Source: CAYMEK01 sp964389305
GTDB lineage: Bacteria; Spirochaetota; Spirochaetia; SZUA-6; DRHE01
Direction of reading: 5' to 3'
Assembly: GCA_964389305.1 (NCBI GenBank)
Contig: CAYMEK010000047.1
Span: forward strand, 1 to 34,992
Length of the DNA stretch: 34,992 nt
A program made the translations under genes and the position numbers. The notes under the pieces were generated by a model. It was not told the origin of the DNA. It did not search any database and saw only the letters and a program-made list of their open reading frames with translations. This document shows, piece after piece, positions 1 through 9,400 of this stretch (positions are counted from its first letter, which is position 1; every line of letters starts with the position of its first letter).

Positions 1-285
1 CAGCGCCACCAGGTCGCCGCTGTGGGCCAGGGCCGCCGCCCGGCTCACCACCTCGAGCTCCGAATCCTGGGGCACCTCGCTGAATACCCCGGCGCAGTTG
101 CTTCCCAGGGCCCCGCACACCGGCTCCAGGAGCCCGGCGGCTTCGACGCCGGCATCGGTGACCACGAAGCTCCTGCGGCAGCCCAGAGCTTCCAGCTCCA
201 TCCGGGCTTCCGCCGCGCTGCCGGCTCCGAACACGACCTTGGTGGGAGTCCAGAAATTGAAAGCCAGCTCGGCGTCGTAGGCCAC
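1..285 (-). CDS. Iron-containing alcohol dehydrogenase, N-terminal part (runs off the window)
   Basis: Only the first 95 codons are present; the gene continues beyond base 1. The translation begins MAYDAELAFNFWTPTKVVFG, followed by GAGS and a segment on self-consistent Rossmann-like strands (SFVVTDAGV). This is the typical opening of group III iron-dependent alcohol dehydrogenases (butanol/lactaldehyde dehydrogenase type), which reduce aldehydes or oxidise alcohols with NAD(P). The metal ligands lie in the missing part. The GTG start at 285 is chosen because a GAGGAG ribosome site sits 8 bases upstream and the preceding SCP2-like gene stops only 5 bases before it. It is the last visible gene of the minus-strand run after an aldehyde oxidoreductase, so aldehyde/alcohol interconversion is a reasonable joint role (inference). 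Confidence 0.8.
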   Translation of the reverse strand, partial: MAYDAELAFNFWTPTKVVFGAGSAAEARMELEALGCRRSFVVTDAGVEAAGLLEPVCGALGSNCAGVFSEVPQDSELEVVSRAAALAHSGDLVAL

Positions 286-290
286 AGCTC

Positions 291-719
291 TTACTCCTCG
301 TCGGGGAAATAGGTCGGAACCCTGGAAGTGGCTTCGACCAGCTCTCTGGCGGCCTTGATGAAGCGTACGATGTAGGGCAGATTGCCCCTGAGCTTGAGCT
401 TGCCCTGCATCATGCCCTTGATCGGCTCCAGCTCCTTGCGCATCACCTGTTTCCAGCGGTCGTAGGTGCCCGTGATCACGAACTTGGCCTTGCCCGCCCC
501 CTCGGGCGTCTCCCGGCGGATGTCCCGGCAGTCTCCGTGCCAGAGGTCCATGTACAGATGGAGGTCCTCCTCGAACCCGGCGCGTGGCTCCGCCAGGATC
601 ACCAGATCCATGTCGCCTTCCCAGTTCCTGGCCGCCTGCTTGTAGGAGGCGCTGTTCTGAACCTCCTCCTTGAAAGCCTGAGTCCACTCCCTGCTGAACA
701 CCCTCAAGTTTTCCGCCAT
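291..719 (-). CDS. SCP2 sterol-transfer-like domain protein
   Basis: A 142-residue soluble protein without signal peptide or membrane segment. The C-terminal half (about residues 75-130) has the SCP2 signature: a phenotype of the type FVITGTYDRWKQVM, then a lysine/leucine-rich stretch KGMMQGKLKLRGNL, in which the family's hydrophobic lipid pocket forms. Family members bind lipids or acyl-CoA-like ligands; the bacterial ones are mostly uncharacterised. It starts at ATG 719 behind a strong GAGGAGGAAAG ribosome site, 45 bases after the aldehyde oxidoreductase and 5 bases before the alcohol dehydrogenase start. The position between two aldehyde/alcohol enzymes suggests it presents or sequesters a hydrophobic aldehyde or acyl substrate (inference). 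Confidence 0.75.
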   Translation of the reverse strand: MAENLRVFSREWTQAFKEEVQNSASYKQAARNWEGDMDLVILAEPRAGFEEDLHLYMDLWHGDCRDIRRETPEGAGKAKFVITGTYDRWKQVMRKELEPIKGMMQGKLKLRGNLPYIVRFIKAARELVEATSRVPTYFPDEE

Positions 720-764
720 TTCTTTCCTCCTCGTTGTTGATACGCGGTGCGGCGACCCTAAAGC

Positions 765-2627
765 TTAGCGGATCGCCTCGAGCCGGCGATCCAGCTCCTC
801 CAGGCCGTGGCGCCGCAGAGTCTCCGAGAGCGGGATACCCCGATCGTCCAGGCCTCGGATCACACGGTACTCACCCTTCATGGCTTCGATGTCCGGCACC
901 GAGCCCGCTGCCCCTCCATCGGCCAGCGGCTCAAGCACCTTCGGAGGCAAAACATCGTCGCGATCCCTTATCCCCATCAGATTGATCAGCCCGCGTTTCA
1001 GGTGCCAGATACGGGCCCCGCATTCCAGTAGCTCCGGCAGCTCCAGGCTCCAACCGGTAGCGGCATTCAGGGCGGAAAGCAGGTCTCGGGGGGACGTTGC
1101 GTAGTTCACGAAATGGCACTGGCACAGGCAGTTCAGCAGCAGCCCGTAGTTCTCGCTGGTCATTACCATGGGCGCCTTGCCCGCGCTTTCCTGCGCCGGG
1201 TAGTCCTCTTGCAGCCCGAGACCGTCGAACAGAGCCATGCCCTGCTCCACGGGCAGCACGCTGTGCTGGTTGTGGCAGGCTCCGCGGGCCGAATACGCGT
1301 AGGCCAGTCCCATGCCGTGGAAAGCCCGGGGGTCGTGCATCGGCAGCTCCAGGCCTTTCACGTGCACCGCCAGGTCCCCCGCCGCCTTTCCGAGCTCCCG
1401 GGCCGCCCGGGCCGACCCCTGGGCCAGGAGCTTCCCCATACCCTCCAGGCGGGAGATGCGCGGAAGCAGCTGCAGCACTGCATCGATATTCCCCCAGTCG
1501 AGGTCGGGCCCGCCGCCGTCGGCGGCTCGGATCAATCCCCGGTCGTAGCAGTCCATGGCGAAGGCAATGGTGGCGCCGCAGCTTATGGTGTCCAGGCCCT
1601 GGCGGTTGCACAGCTCGTTGGCCGCAATGACGGCGGCCAGGTTGTCGTTGCCGATCAGGGGACCGAAGGCGGCGCAGGTTTCGTATTCCGGTCCCGGTCC
1701 TTCCTCGCTCCGGTACGGCCCTTCCCGTACCGCGGTGACCCGCTTGCAGCCGATGGGACAGTGGGAGCAGGCGTGATTGCCTACCAGGTACCGCTCGCTC
1801 AAGGCCGGGCCTCCCAGCCTGGCGCCCAGCTCGGGGTCCGCCCCAACGCCCCAGTTGCCTGCGGGCACGTCTCCGGTCATGAGGCCCAGGTCCATGGCTC
1901 CGTCGGTGCCCATGGAGCGTAGACTTTCGGCTACCAGGCTCTCCCGCAGGCCGGCCAGCAGGGCGCTCCTGGCCCGCCGGAAGCCCTCGGGATCGGCCAG
2001 CCCGGGCTTGCGGCTTCCGCGCACGACCACCGCCTTCAGGCGCTTGGCTCCCATGACCGCACCCATGCCCGTGCGGCCGGCGTAGTGGGCCTTGTCGTTG
2101 GCGATGGCCGCGAACAGCACGCCCCGCTCTCCGGCCGGGCCGATGCACAAAACCTTGAAGCCCCTGCCGTGCCCGGTTTTCAGCGCGTCCGTGGTTTCGT
2201 AGGTGTCCCGCCCCCACAGGGAGGCGGCCTCCCTGATCTCTACCCGTTCATTGTCCACCAGCAGGTAGACCGGGCCGGCCGCTGCTCCTTCCACCACGAT
2301 CCCGTCGTAACCGGCGTTCTTCAACTCCGGGGCGATGTTCCCTCCGACCGAGGCCTCGCCCCAGATGCCCGTCAAAGGAGACTTGGAGCAAATGGTGAGC
2401 CGCGAAGAGCCGGGAAAGCCCGTTCCCGAGAGGGGCCCGGTAAGGATCAGGAGCGGATTTTCCGGGCCGAGCGGATCGGCGGCGAGGTCGTAGCGGTCCA
2501 AAAAAAGTGAGGCTCCCAGCCCGCTGCCGCCGATGAACCGCCGCAGGAGCGCTTCCTCCAGGCTGAAACGCTCCAGGCAGCCGCGGGTCAGGTCCACTCT
2601 CAGAAAGCAGCCCGTGTACCCGTTCAT
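765..2627 (-). CDS. Aldehyde:ferredoxin oxidoreductase family protein (tungsten/molybdenum pterin)
   Basis: A 620-residue protein matching the family length (about 600-630). It begins MNGYTGCFLRVDLTRG, the usual opening. The N-terminal pterin-binding domain shows GSSRLTICSKSPLTGIWGEA followed by GGNIAPELKNAGYDGIVVEG, a family hallmark. The [4Fe-4S] ligands are C287, C290 and C294 (CSHCPIGC) plus a C-terminal cysteine in NCLCQCHF (probably C504). The family oxidises aldehydes to carboxylic acids with ferredoxin as electron acceptor, and can work in reverse. It is cytoplasmic and oxygen-sensitive, which supports an anaerobic host. AAGGAG lies 5 bases before the ATG. It follows the cyclase by 36 bases and precedes the SCP2-like gene and an alcohol dehydrogenase, a plausible carboxylate-aldehyde-alcohol set. 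The substrate cannot be told from sequence. Confidence 0.93.
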   Translation of the reverse strand: MNGYTGCFLRVDLTRGCLERFSLEEALLRRFIGGSGLGASLFLDRYDLAADPLGPENPLLILTGPLSGTGFPGSSRLTICSKSPLTGIWGEASVGGNIAPELKNAGYDGIVVEGAAAGPVYLLVDNERVEIREAASLWGRDTYETTDALKTGHGRGFKVLCIGPAGERGVLFAAIANDKAHYAGRTGMGAVMGAKRLKAVVVRGSRKPGLADPEGFRRARSALLAGLRESLVAESLRSMGTDGAMDLGLMTGDVPAGNWGVGADPELGARLGGPALSERYLVGNHACSHCPIGCKRVTAVREGPYRSEEGPGPEYETCAAFGPLIGNDNLAAVIAANELCNRQGLDTISCGATIAFAMDCYDRGLIRAADGGGPDLDWGNIDAVLQLLPRISRLEGMGKLLAQGSARAARELGKAAGDLAVHVKGLELPMHDPRAFHGMGLAYAYSARGACHNQHSVLPVEQGMALFDGLGLQEDYPAQESAGKAPMVMTSENYGLLLNCLCQCHFVNYATSPRDLLSALNAATGWSLELPELLECGARIWHLKRGLINLMGIRDRDDVLPPKVLEPLADGGAAGSVPDIEAMKGEYRVIRGLDDRGIPLSETLRRHGLEELDRRLEAIR

Positions 2628-2663
2628 GTATGCTCCTTGCGCACCGAGGGTGCCGGCGGGGTC

Positions 2664-4865
2664 CTATTTCGAGGTCATGACCCAGACGCCGTCCCACCGC
2701 CCTCCCGGCGGACTGGCTTCCAGCTCCCGGCACTTTTCCACGTAGGCCGCCGCCGGAGGATCTTCGGCGGCCGTGCGGGCAAACAGCTGCGCCGCCTCAG
2801 CGAAGCGGCCGGCGTAGTAGGCTGACAGGGCCGAGGCGAAGGAATCCAGCAGGGCCCGCCGGGCCTCCAGCTCCTCGGGGAACATCGGCTCGTAGACCAC
2901 CACCGGCTCTTTCCTTCCCACTACGGCCACCCGCCCCAGCTCCCGCACCGGGAAGGCGGAAGCGGTACGCTCGACCGTGGCGGCGGACACCATGGTGTAG
3001 GTGCGGAACTGCTTGTTGGTCCCTTCCAGGCGGGAGGCCAGGTTGACCGCATCACCCAGCATAGTGTAGTCGAAGCGGGTATGGGAGCCCATGTTGCCCA
3101 CCACGGCCGGACCGGAGTTCAGGCCGATGCGCATGAGCAGCTCCTTGCCGACCCTGTCCCTGAAGGCGGGACGCAGCTCGGCCAGGCGCTTCTGGCAGCG
3201 CAGGGCCGAGCGCACGGCCCGCACGGCGTGATCGGGCTGATCCACCGGGGCGTTCCAGAAGGCGATGATGGCGTCCCCCTCGTACTTGTCGATGGTCCCT
3301 CCCTCCTCCTGGATGATATCGGTCATGGCGGACAGGAAGTCGTTCAGCAGAGCGGTGAGCTCCTCCGGGGTCAACCCCTCGGAGATTCCGGTGAACCCCT
3401 GCAGGTCGGAGAAGAAGATCGACAGCTCCCGCCGCTCCCCGCCCAGCTTCAGGCGCTCCGGGTGGGCGATGAGCTCTTCGATGACCGTGGGGCTGAGATA
3501 CTGCCGGAAGGCGCTCTTGAGGTAGCGCTTCTGGCGCCCCTCGGTGGCGTAGTTGAGCAGCCCTCCGCTCACCAGGGTGGCGACGGCGCCGACCTCCGTC
3601 ATCAGCAGCGGCAGCCAGCGGCCCAGGGCGTAGCCGCCCAGGCTGAGGCCCAGAGGCAGGGCCAGGAAGACCACGTAGACCGCCACGCTCCTCGCCGTCC
3701 CGGAGGCGTGTACCGAGGCAATACCGGCGCCGACGGTCAGGGCCATGGTCAGGATAACGGCGGCCCACAGCGGCGTGTCCTTCATGAAGTCGGCGGACAG
3801 CAGGTTATCCAGCAGGGTGGCGTGCACCGCCACGCCCGGGTAGGTGCCGGAGACCGGGGAGGAGCGCAGGTCGTAGAGTCCCGGCGCCGAGAAGCCGAAT
3901 AGGACGTAGCGATCCCGTAGGGTTTCCGGATTGATGGTCGGGGACTGCCCGCTCTCCAACTGTATCTCGCTCTGGATCACCGCGGCGGCGCTGTATCTGC
4001 TGAATACCTCCAGAGGTCCCCGGTAGCGCAGCAGAACCCGTCCGGCCCGGTCCACCGGGATCCCCAGGTCGCCGAGGGCTGCCGATCCGGGACCGAGCCG
4101 CAGCGTGGCCGTTCCCGCCCGGGCCGCCAGGAAGGTAGCCAGCCCCACGGTGGGCAGGGCGGTACCGTCGAACAGCCCGAACAGGGGCGCTCTGCGGTAG
4201 ACGCCGTCGAGGTCCGCGGCCCGGGTGAGGTTGACGTTGGCCAGCAGGCAGGCGCTTGTGGCTAGCTCGGGGATCGGAAACGTAGCGCGGGAGAAGGTCA
4301 GCGTATCCATGACGCCGCCGGAGCGCCAGGTGGTTGGGTTTTCCAGCTCGAGCTCGGGGCGCGTAATTTCCGGCGGCCACCGGCGGGCGCTGCCCTCCTC
4401 GTCGGACAGATTCACGCAGGCCACCACCCGGCCGAAATCCGCGGCGGCGGCTCCGAAGGACTGGTCGTCGTACACCCCGTAGGCCGAGGGTTCGGTGTAC
4501 AGTACGTCGAAGGCCAGGGCCTTGGCTCCCGCCCGCTGACAGAAACGGGTTACGGCGGCGTAAGTCTCTCGGGGCCAGGGCCAGGGAAGACCCATGGTTT
4601 CGCTGGCCCAGTCCAGGCTCTTCTGATCCAGCAGAATCAGCGCGATCCGGTCGGTGGCCGCACCCGGGCGGGCCAGCAAGCGCACCCGGACGTCCCAGCT
4701 CTTCAGCTCGAAGAGCTCCAGGCTCCCGCTGAGCGAGAGCGCGATCGCCAGGACCGCGCCTCCCAGCCCCACCAGGGCGCCCAGGAGGAGCTTATTCAGG
4801 CCTTTGGCCCTGTCTCCTTTGACGCGCCCTTCTTTGGCCCTCTGTTTCTCCGCCGCTCTGTCCAT
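2664..4865 (-). CDS. Membrane adenylate cyclase with CHASE2 sensor domain
   Basis: A 733-residue protein. One transmembrane segment lies near residues 24-43, then an extracytoplasmic CHASE2 domain (about 45-370, with FDVLYTEP and DRAGRVLLRYRG), three more membrane segments, and a class III cyclase catalytic domain (about 480-660). Metal-binding aspartates are D487 (FFSDLQGF) and D531 (YEGDAIIAF). K527 and T601 occupy the base-specifying positions, with N608 and R612 as transition-state residues. Lys/Thr is the class IIIb adenylate cyclase pattern, so the product should be cAMP. A TPR-like tail ends with WDGVWVMTSK, typical of spirochaete cyclases. The open frame extends 30 codons upstream into the M48 gene. 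I chose ATG 4865, 22 bases after that gene's stop, because the extension overlaps the neighbour and resembles nothing in the family. Confidence 0.92.
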   Translation of the reverse strand: MDRAAEKQRAKEGRVKGDRAKGLNKLLLGALVGLGGAVLAIALSLSGSLELFELKSWDVRVRLLARPGAATDRIALILLDQKSLDWASETMGLPWPWPRETYAAVTRFCQRAGAKALAFDVLYTEPSAYGVYDDQSFGAAAADFGRVVACVNLSDEEGSARRWPPEITRPELELENPTTWRSGGVMDTLTFSRATFPIPELATSACLLANVNLTRAADLDGVYRRAPLFGLFDGTALPTVGLATFLAARAGTATLRLGPGSAALGDLGIPVDRAGRVLLRYRGPLEVFSRYSAAAVIQSEIQLESGQSPTINPETLRDRYVLFGFSAPGLYDLRSSPVSGTYPGVAVHATLLDNLLSADFMKDTPLWAAVILTMALTVGAGIASVHASGTARSVAVYVVFLALPLGLSLGGYALGRWLPLLMTEVGAVATLVSGGLLNYATEGRQKRYLKSAFRQYLSPTVIEELIAHPERLKLGGERRELSIFFSDLQGFTGISEGLTPEELTALLNDFLSAMTDIIQEEGGTIDKYEGDAIIAFWNAPVDQPDHAVRAVRSALRCQKRLAELRPAFRDRVGKELLMRIGLNSGPAVVGNMGSHTRFDYTMLGDAVNLASRLEGTNKQFRTYTMVSAATVERTASAFPVRELGRVAVVGRKEPVVVYEPMFPEELEARRALLDSFASALSAYYAGRFAEAAQLFARTAAEDPPAAAYVEKCRELEASPPGGRWDGVWVMTSK

Positions 4866-4887
4866 GGCGCAATGCTTCCCATCCGTT

Positions 4888-5769
4888 TCAGATGCCGGAC
4901 AGGGCGGCCTGATAGCGCCGCTGACGTGAGGCCGGCGCGGTGTACGCCGGGGCACTGCCCGAAAGCTCCTTTTTCAGGTACGCGATGCGGTCCTCGGGGT
5001 CCGGATGCGTCTTGGCGAAGTCCTTGCCGCCGGGCTTCAGCCGGCGGTCCATGACTTCCAGCATGCGCACCAGCGCCCAGGGATCGTAGCCGGAGCGCTT
5101 CAAGGTCCTGACAGCCCCTAGATCCGCCTCTTTCTCGAAAGCCCTGGAGTAACCGCTGTTGATCAGGGTGGAGGTGATGTCCGAGATCGAGTCGCTGAAG
5201 GTGGAAGTCAGCTCGGCCAGCGTTCCACTGGTCTGCTGCTCGGCCGCGGTGAGAGCCAGGCCGGTCATGGCCGTGGTGATGCGGCTCTTCTTGATGGCCT
5301 GCAAACCGTGCCGCTCGGTCACGTGGGCGATCTCGTGAGCCAGGATGGCGGCCACTTCGTCCTCGCTGGCGGCGCAAGCCAAGAGCCCCCGGGACACCAG
5401 GATCAACCCGCCGGGTGCGGCGAAGGCGTTGATCTCCTCGGAGTCCAGTATCAGGAAGTGGTAGCCTCCGAAGGTCTCCGGGCGGTCGGAAGCCAGGGCC
5501 AAGGTCTGACCGAGGCGGTTCAGGTAGGCGTTGCTCTCGGCCTCGGGAAAAGGCTCGTATTGATCCAGGACCGTGGCGGCTACGGCCCTGCCGATGTAGT
5601 ACTCCTGCTCCGGCGTGATGTCCTCGAAGCTCTTCTGTACGGCCGCCACGTTCTCAGGGGTAGCCAGGCCGACCAAATCCTCGATCCCGAAGCTGGCGCA
5701 GCCGGCAAGCAGGAGGGCCAGAAGCGCGAAGATCAGGCAGGCTGCGGTTTTGGGTATTGCTCTGTTCAT
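4888..5769 (-). CDS. M48-family zinc metalloprotease, lipoprotein
   Basis: A 293-residue protein with a lipoprotein signal peptide ending in LLAGC (Cys at about 24), so probably anchored in a membrane facing the periplasm. The zinc site HEIAH spans residues 145-149, and the third ligand is the glutamate in FEKEAD further on, with the usual downstream LKPGGKDFAKTHPDPEDRI segment. This is the BepA/LoiP-type group of peptidases that work in outer-membrane protein quality control; that role here is by family only. The stop of the upstream SH3 gene and this start overlap as ATGA (5766-5769), indicating translational coupling. The cyclase follows after 22 bases. Confidence 0.92.
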   Translation of the reverse strand: MNRAIPKTAACLIFALLALLLAGCASFGIEDLVGLATPENVAAVQKSFEDITPEQEYYIGRAVAATVLDQYEPFPEAESNAYLNRLGQTLALASDRPETFGGYHFLILDSEEINAFAAPGGLILVSRGLLACAASEDEVAAILAHEIAHVTERHGLQAIKKSRITTAMTGLALTAAEQQTSGTLAELTSTFSDSISDITSTLINSGYSRAFEKEADLGAVRTLKRSGYDPWALVRMLEVMDRRLKPGGKDFAKTHPDPEDRIAYLKKELSGSAPAYTAPASRQRRYQAALSGI

Positions 5770-6257
5770 GGCGCCGCCCCTTCGGAAGGATTCAGCCCGC
5801 CTTCCTCTATGAAGGCCACCACCTCCTCCATGGGCACCTGGAAGCCTTCCATGCGGTCCACCCAGGTATAGTCCAGGTCGTTTTCCGCCCGGTACTGGGC
5901 CTCTACCTCCTTGTTGAAGCCTTTACCGGCCAGTGCCACTTCGCTGCCCGAAGCGGTATTTTCGACCCGGCTTGAGCCGGCCTGCAGCACGACGCGCTTT
6001 TCCGTCAAAGCCGAACGGTGCACCCAACCCTGCCCGCCTCCCGGCAGGGCGATCTTCAGCCAGTCCCGCTGTTCCTCCAGGATGTCCACCCGGTCGCCGT
6101 AGGCCAGGACCGCTATCACCCCGCCGAGAAAGCTCGGGGTCGCCCGCGCCTGGGTTTCCCGCACCGTGACGCTCATGCTCTTGGCAGTGGCGCTCGAGGC
6201 TGCCACCGTTGCCGCCAGCAGAACCACCGCTGCCAGTATCTTTTCCCATCGAGCCAT
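5766..6257 (-). CDS. Exported SH3-domain protein
   Basis: A 163-residue protein when started at ATG 6257, which has GGAGG 7-8 bases upstream; a longer in-frame extension to 6335 lacks a ribosome site. The N-terminus (MARWEK, then a hydrophobic run ending SSATAKS) is a Sec signal peptide. Residues about 30-90 form a bacterial SH3 domain (VRETQARATPSF, YGDRVDILEEQRDWLKI, GQGWVHRSALTEK). These domains usually bind peptidoglycan or protein partners in the envelope. The rest is charged and unrecognised. It overlaps the M48 protease start by 4 bases, so the two probably act together in the periplasm, upstream of a cAMP-making sensor. Confidence 0.8.
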   Translation of the reverse strand: MARWEKILAAVVLLAATVAASSATAKSMSVTVRETQARATPSFLGGVIAVLAYGDRVDILEEQRDWLKIALPGGGQGWVHRSALTEKRVVLQAGSSRVENTASGSEVALAGKGFNKEVEAQYRAENDLDYTWVDRMEGFQVPMEEVVAFIEEGGLNPSEGAAP

Positions 6258-6291
6258 GGTTGGTCCTCCTTCGCTCTGCGTACGCCTGTCC

Positions 6292-6320
6292 ATGGTATCG
6301 TAAACGTGGCAGGTTGTCAC
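6292..6320 (-). promoter_or_regulatory. Candidate promoter for the SH3-M48-cyclase run
   Basis: On the minus strand GTGACA (6320-6315) and TACCAT (6297-6292) are 17 bases apart, about 35 bases before the SH3 gene start. It is a moderate match to a sigma-70 promoter, based on spacing and position only. Confidence 0.35.
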
Positions 6321-6435
6321 CGGCCGCCGGTGCACGGGCGCCTAGATTTGCAGGGCTAGATGGGTAAGCAGTCTAGAGCCAACCGCGGTGCTCGAGGAAG
6401 TGCGCGGAGGGTGAAAACGGGCAGGCACCGAGGGC

Positions 6436-9400
6436 CTAGGCGTACAGCTTCTCCTCGCCGCCCTGCACCTCTTCGATCTTCCTGCGCCGCAGGCCGCTGC
6501 TCAGGTTGGACAGCAGGTCGCAGAAGATGTAGTACGTCACCGGCACCACCACCAGGGTCAGCACGGTGGCGAAAAGCAGCCCGAAGATAACCACCACTCC
6601 CATACCGCTCCACCACTGGGCGCTCTCGTTGCCGAATTGGATGAAGCTCGCCAGATTGCCGCTGAACAGGCCGATAAAATCGATGGTTATACCGGTGGTC
6701 AGGGGGATCAAGCCCAGGATCGTTGTTATGGCTGTCAGCAGCACAGGGCGCAGCCGGGTCTTGCCGGCCCACACGATCGCCTCTTTCTTGTCCCATCCGG
6801 CCGCGCGCAGCTTCTGCGTATAGTCCACCAGCACGATGGCGTTGTTCACCACGATGCCGGCCAGGCTGATCACCCCCACTCCGGTCATGATGATGCCGAA
6901 GGGCTTGAAGGTAACCAGCAGGCCGAAAAACACGCCAAAGAAGCTCAAGAGCACGGTGATCATGATCACGAAGGGCAGGGTGATGGAGTTGAACTGAGTG
7001 ACCAGGAGCAGGAAGATCAGCAGGATGGCGATGCCGAAGGCTTTGATCAGAAAATCCTGGCTCTCCTGCTGCTCGGTATCCTGCCCGGCGAAGCTCAAGG
7101 AAGTTCCTGCCGGCACCTGGTAGTCGGCCAGCCTGCGCTTGGTCTCGGCCAGCACCTCGGCGGAGCTGCGGCCGATGGCATCTGCGCTGACCGTCACCAC
7201 CCGTTCGCCGTCCACATGGTTGATGGTGCTGAGGCCCGTGGCCAGCTCCACGGTGGCGAAGTTGGCCAGAGGCAGGTGCTGTCCTTCATGGAAGACAGTC
7301 AGATTGAGCAGATCGGTATAGCTGCGGCGGTAGTCTCGATCGAAGCGGACCACGATGTCGTACTCGTCGGTACCGACCCGGTACCTGGAGGCCTCGCTGC
7401 CGTTGATCGCGGTCCGGATGGTGCCGGCGATCTGGGCGGTGGTCAGCCCCTGCAGGGCTGCCTTCTGGCGGTCGATGTTGATCCGCAGCTCCGGCTTTCC
7501 CTTTTCATAGTCGTCGTCCAGCTTGGCCAGGCCGGGAATATCCGCGATGGTCCGCTTGATGTCCTCGGCCACGGCGGCGAGCACCGGGAAATCTTCGCCC
7601 CTGAGCTGGATTTCCACCGCCTGTCCGGTGGGCGGACCATCCTGGGGCCGGGTCACGTCGATGCGCGCCCCGGGCACTCCTCGAACATCCCGGGCGATCT
7701 GATCCAGGGTAAGGAAGGAGCTCTGTCGCCGGTCCTTCATATCCAGCAGGTCGACGGTTACCATCGAGCGGTGGGGCGTGCCGCCGGCGGTTCCGAAGTC
7801 GTACATGCTGCCGGAAGTGCCTATCTCGGCCACGTAGTTCTCCAGGTCGCTGGTGCCCTGGATCCGCTGCTCGATGGCCCGTACCACCCGGTCGGAGACA
7901 TCGAGCCGGGTGCCCAGGGGAGTCTCCACCTCGATATAGATCTGTTCAGGTTCACTGTCGGGAAAGAACTCCACCCCATGGTTGAAGATCCCGAACAGAC
8001 CCAGCATCGTCACCCAGGCGGCCGCCACCACGGCCAGGAAGACGAACCGCCGTTTGCCGCTGCCGAGCAGCCAGTGCAGGCTCCTTTCATAGCGGGCCGA
8101 AAGACGCTTCAGCAGCCGGTCGCCGATCCTTTTTCCCTGCTTCTCATCCAGACGCAGGAAGGAGGAGGCCACCACCGGATTGATCACCAGCCCCACGAAC
8201 AGGGAGCAGGACAGGGTGATGATCAAAGTTATGGGCAGGTACTTCATGAAATCTCCCATGAAGCCGCCCCAGAATATCAGGGGGATAAAAGCCAGCAGCG
8301 TGGTGGCTGTGGAGGCGATCACGGCCGGACCTACCTCGCTGGTAGCTTCCTGGGCCGCCTGGATCAATCCTTTTCCTTCCTGATGCTGGCGGTAGATGTT
8401 TTCCACGATTACCACTGCGTTGTCCACCAGCATGCCCAGTGCCAGGATCAGGCTGTAGAGCACGATTGTGTTCAGGGTGTAATCCAGCAGGCTGAAAACA
8501 GCGAAGCTGATCAGCATGGACAGGGGTATGGCGATGCCCACCAGCAGGCCGTTGCGGCCGCCGAGGAAGAAGTAGAGCACCAGGATTACCAGCAGCATGC
8601 CGGCGATGATGTTGTTCTGCAGGTCACCCACCATGGAGTGGATTTCCTCGCTGAAATCGGCGACGATCTCGTATTCGATTGACGCGGGGAAGCTGGCGCT
8701 CTGTTCGGACAGGATCTGCTTGACCCGGTCGGTTATGGCCACGATGTTCTCGCCGCTGCGTTTCTTGACCGAGATGGTGACGCTGGGTCTGCCGTTCAGG
8801 CGGGAGTAGCTCTCCTGATCCTTGAAGCCGAGCTCCACCCGGGCCAGATCGCGCATATAGATGGGCCTGCCGCCTGCCGTATCGACCACCACGTTTCGTA
8901 TGTCTTCGATGCTCTGGAACTCTCCGGGCACCCTCACCGCCCACTTCAGGGCGCCGCTCTCCATCGAGCCGCCCGGTACGGTCAGGTTTTCCATTTGGAT
9001 AGTCGAAATCACGTCCTCCACTCCCAGGTTGTAGTGGATCAGGCGGGTGGGATCGACGGAGACCTTGACCTCCCGCTCCAGCCCCCCGGAAATGTCGGCG
9101 GACAGCACGCCGGGGATATCCTCGAATCGATCCTGGAGATCTTCGGCCAGCTGCTTCAGGCGCACCAGCGACCGGTCGCCGGTCAGGCTGACCACGATAA
9201 CGGGGATGTTCTCGAAGTTGATCTCCTCTACCATGGGCTCTTGGGCATCGGCGGGCAGCTCCGGCCCGGCCAGATCCACCTTCTCCCGCACGCGCCTCAG
9301 GGCCTCGTCGACCTCGATATCCGACTCGAACTCCACCACCAGGCTGGCAAAACCCTCTCTGGAGGCGGAGCTCATCCTCTTGATCTTGGTGATCTCCTGC

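Noticed and set aside
6340..6435. Imperfect inverted repeat near TCTAGAGCC after the RND permease as a terminator
   Set aside because: Arms are broken by insertions and there is no T-run; too weak to list.
6637..8682. 681-codon open frame opposite the RND permease
   Set aside because: Composition is His/Gln/Gly-rich and unlike a folded protein; it is the mirror of a long G+C-rich gene.
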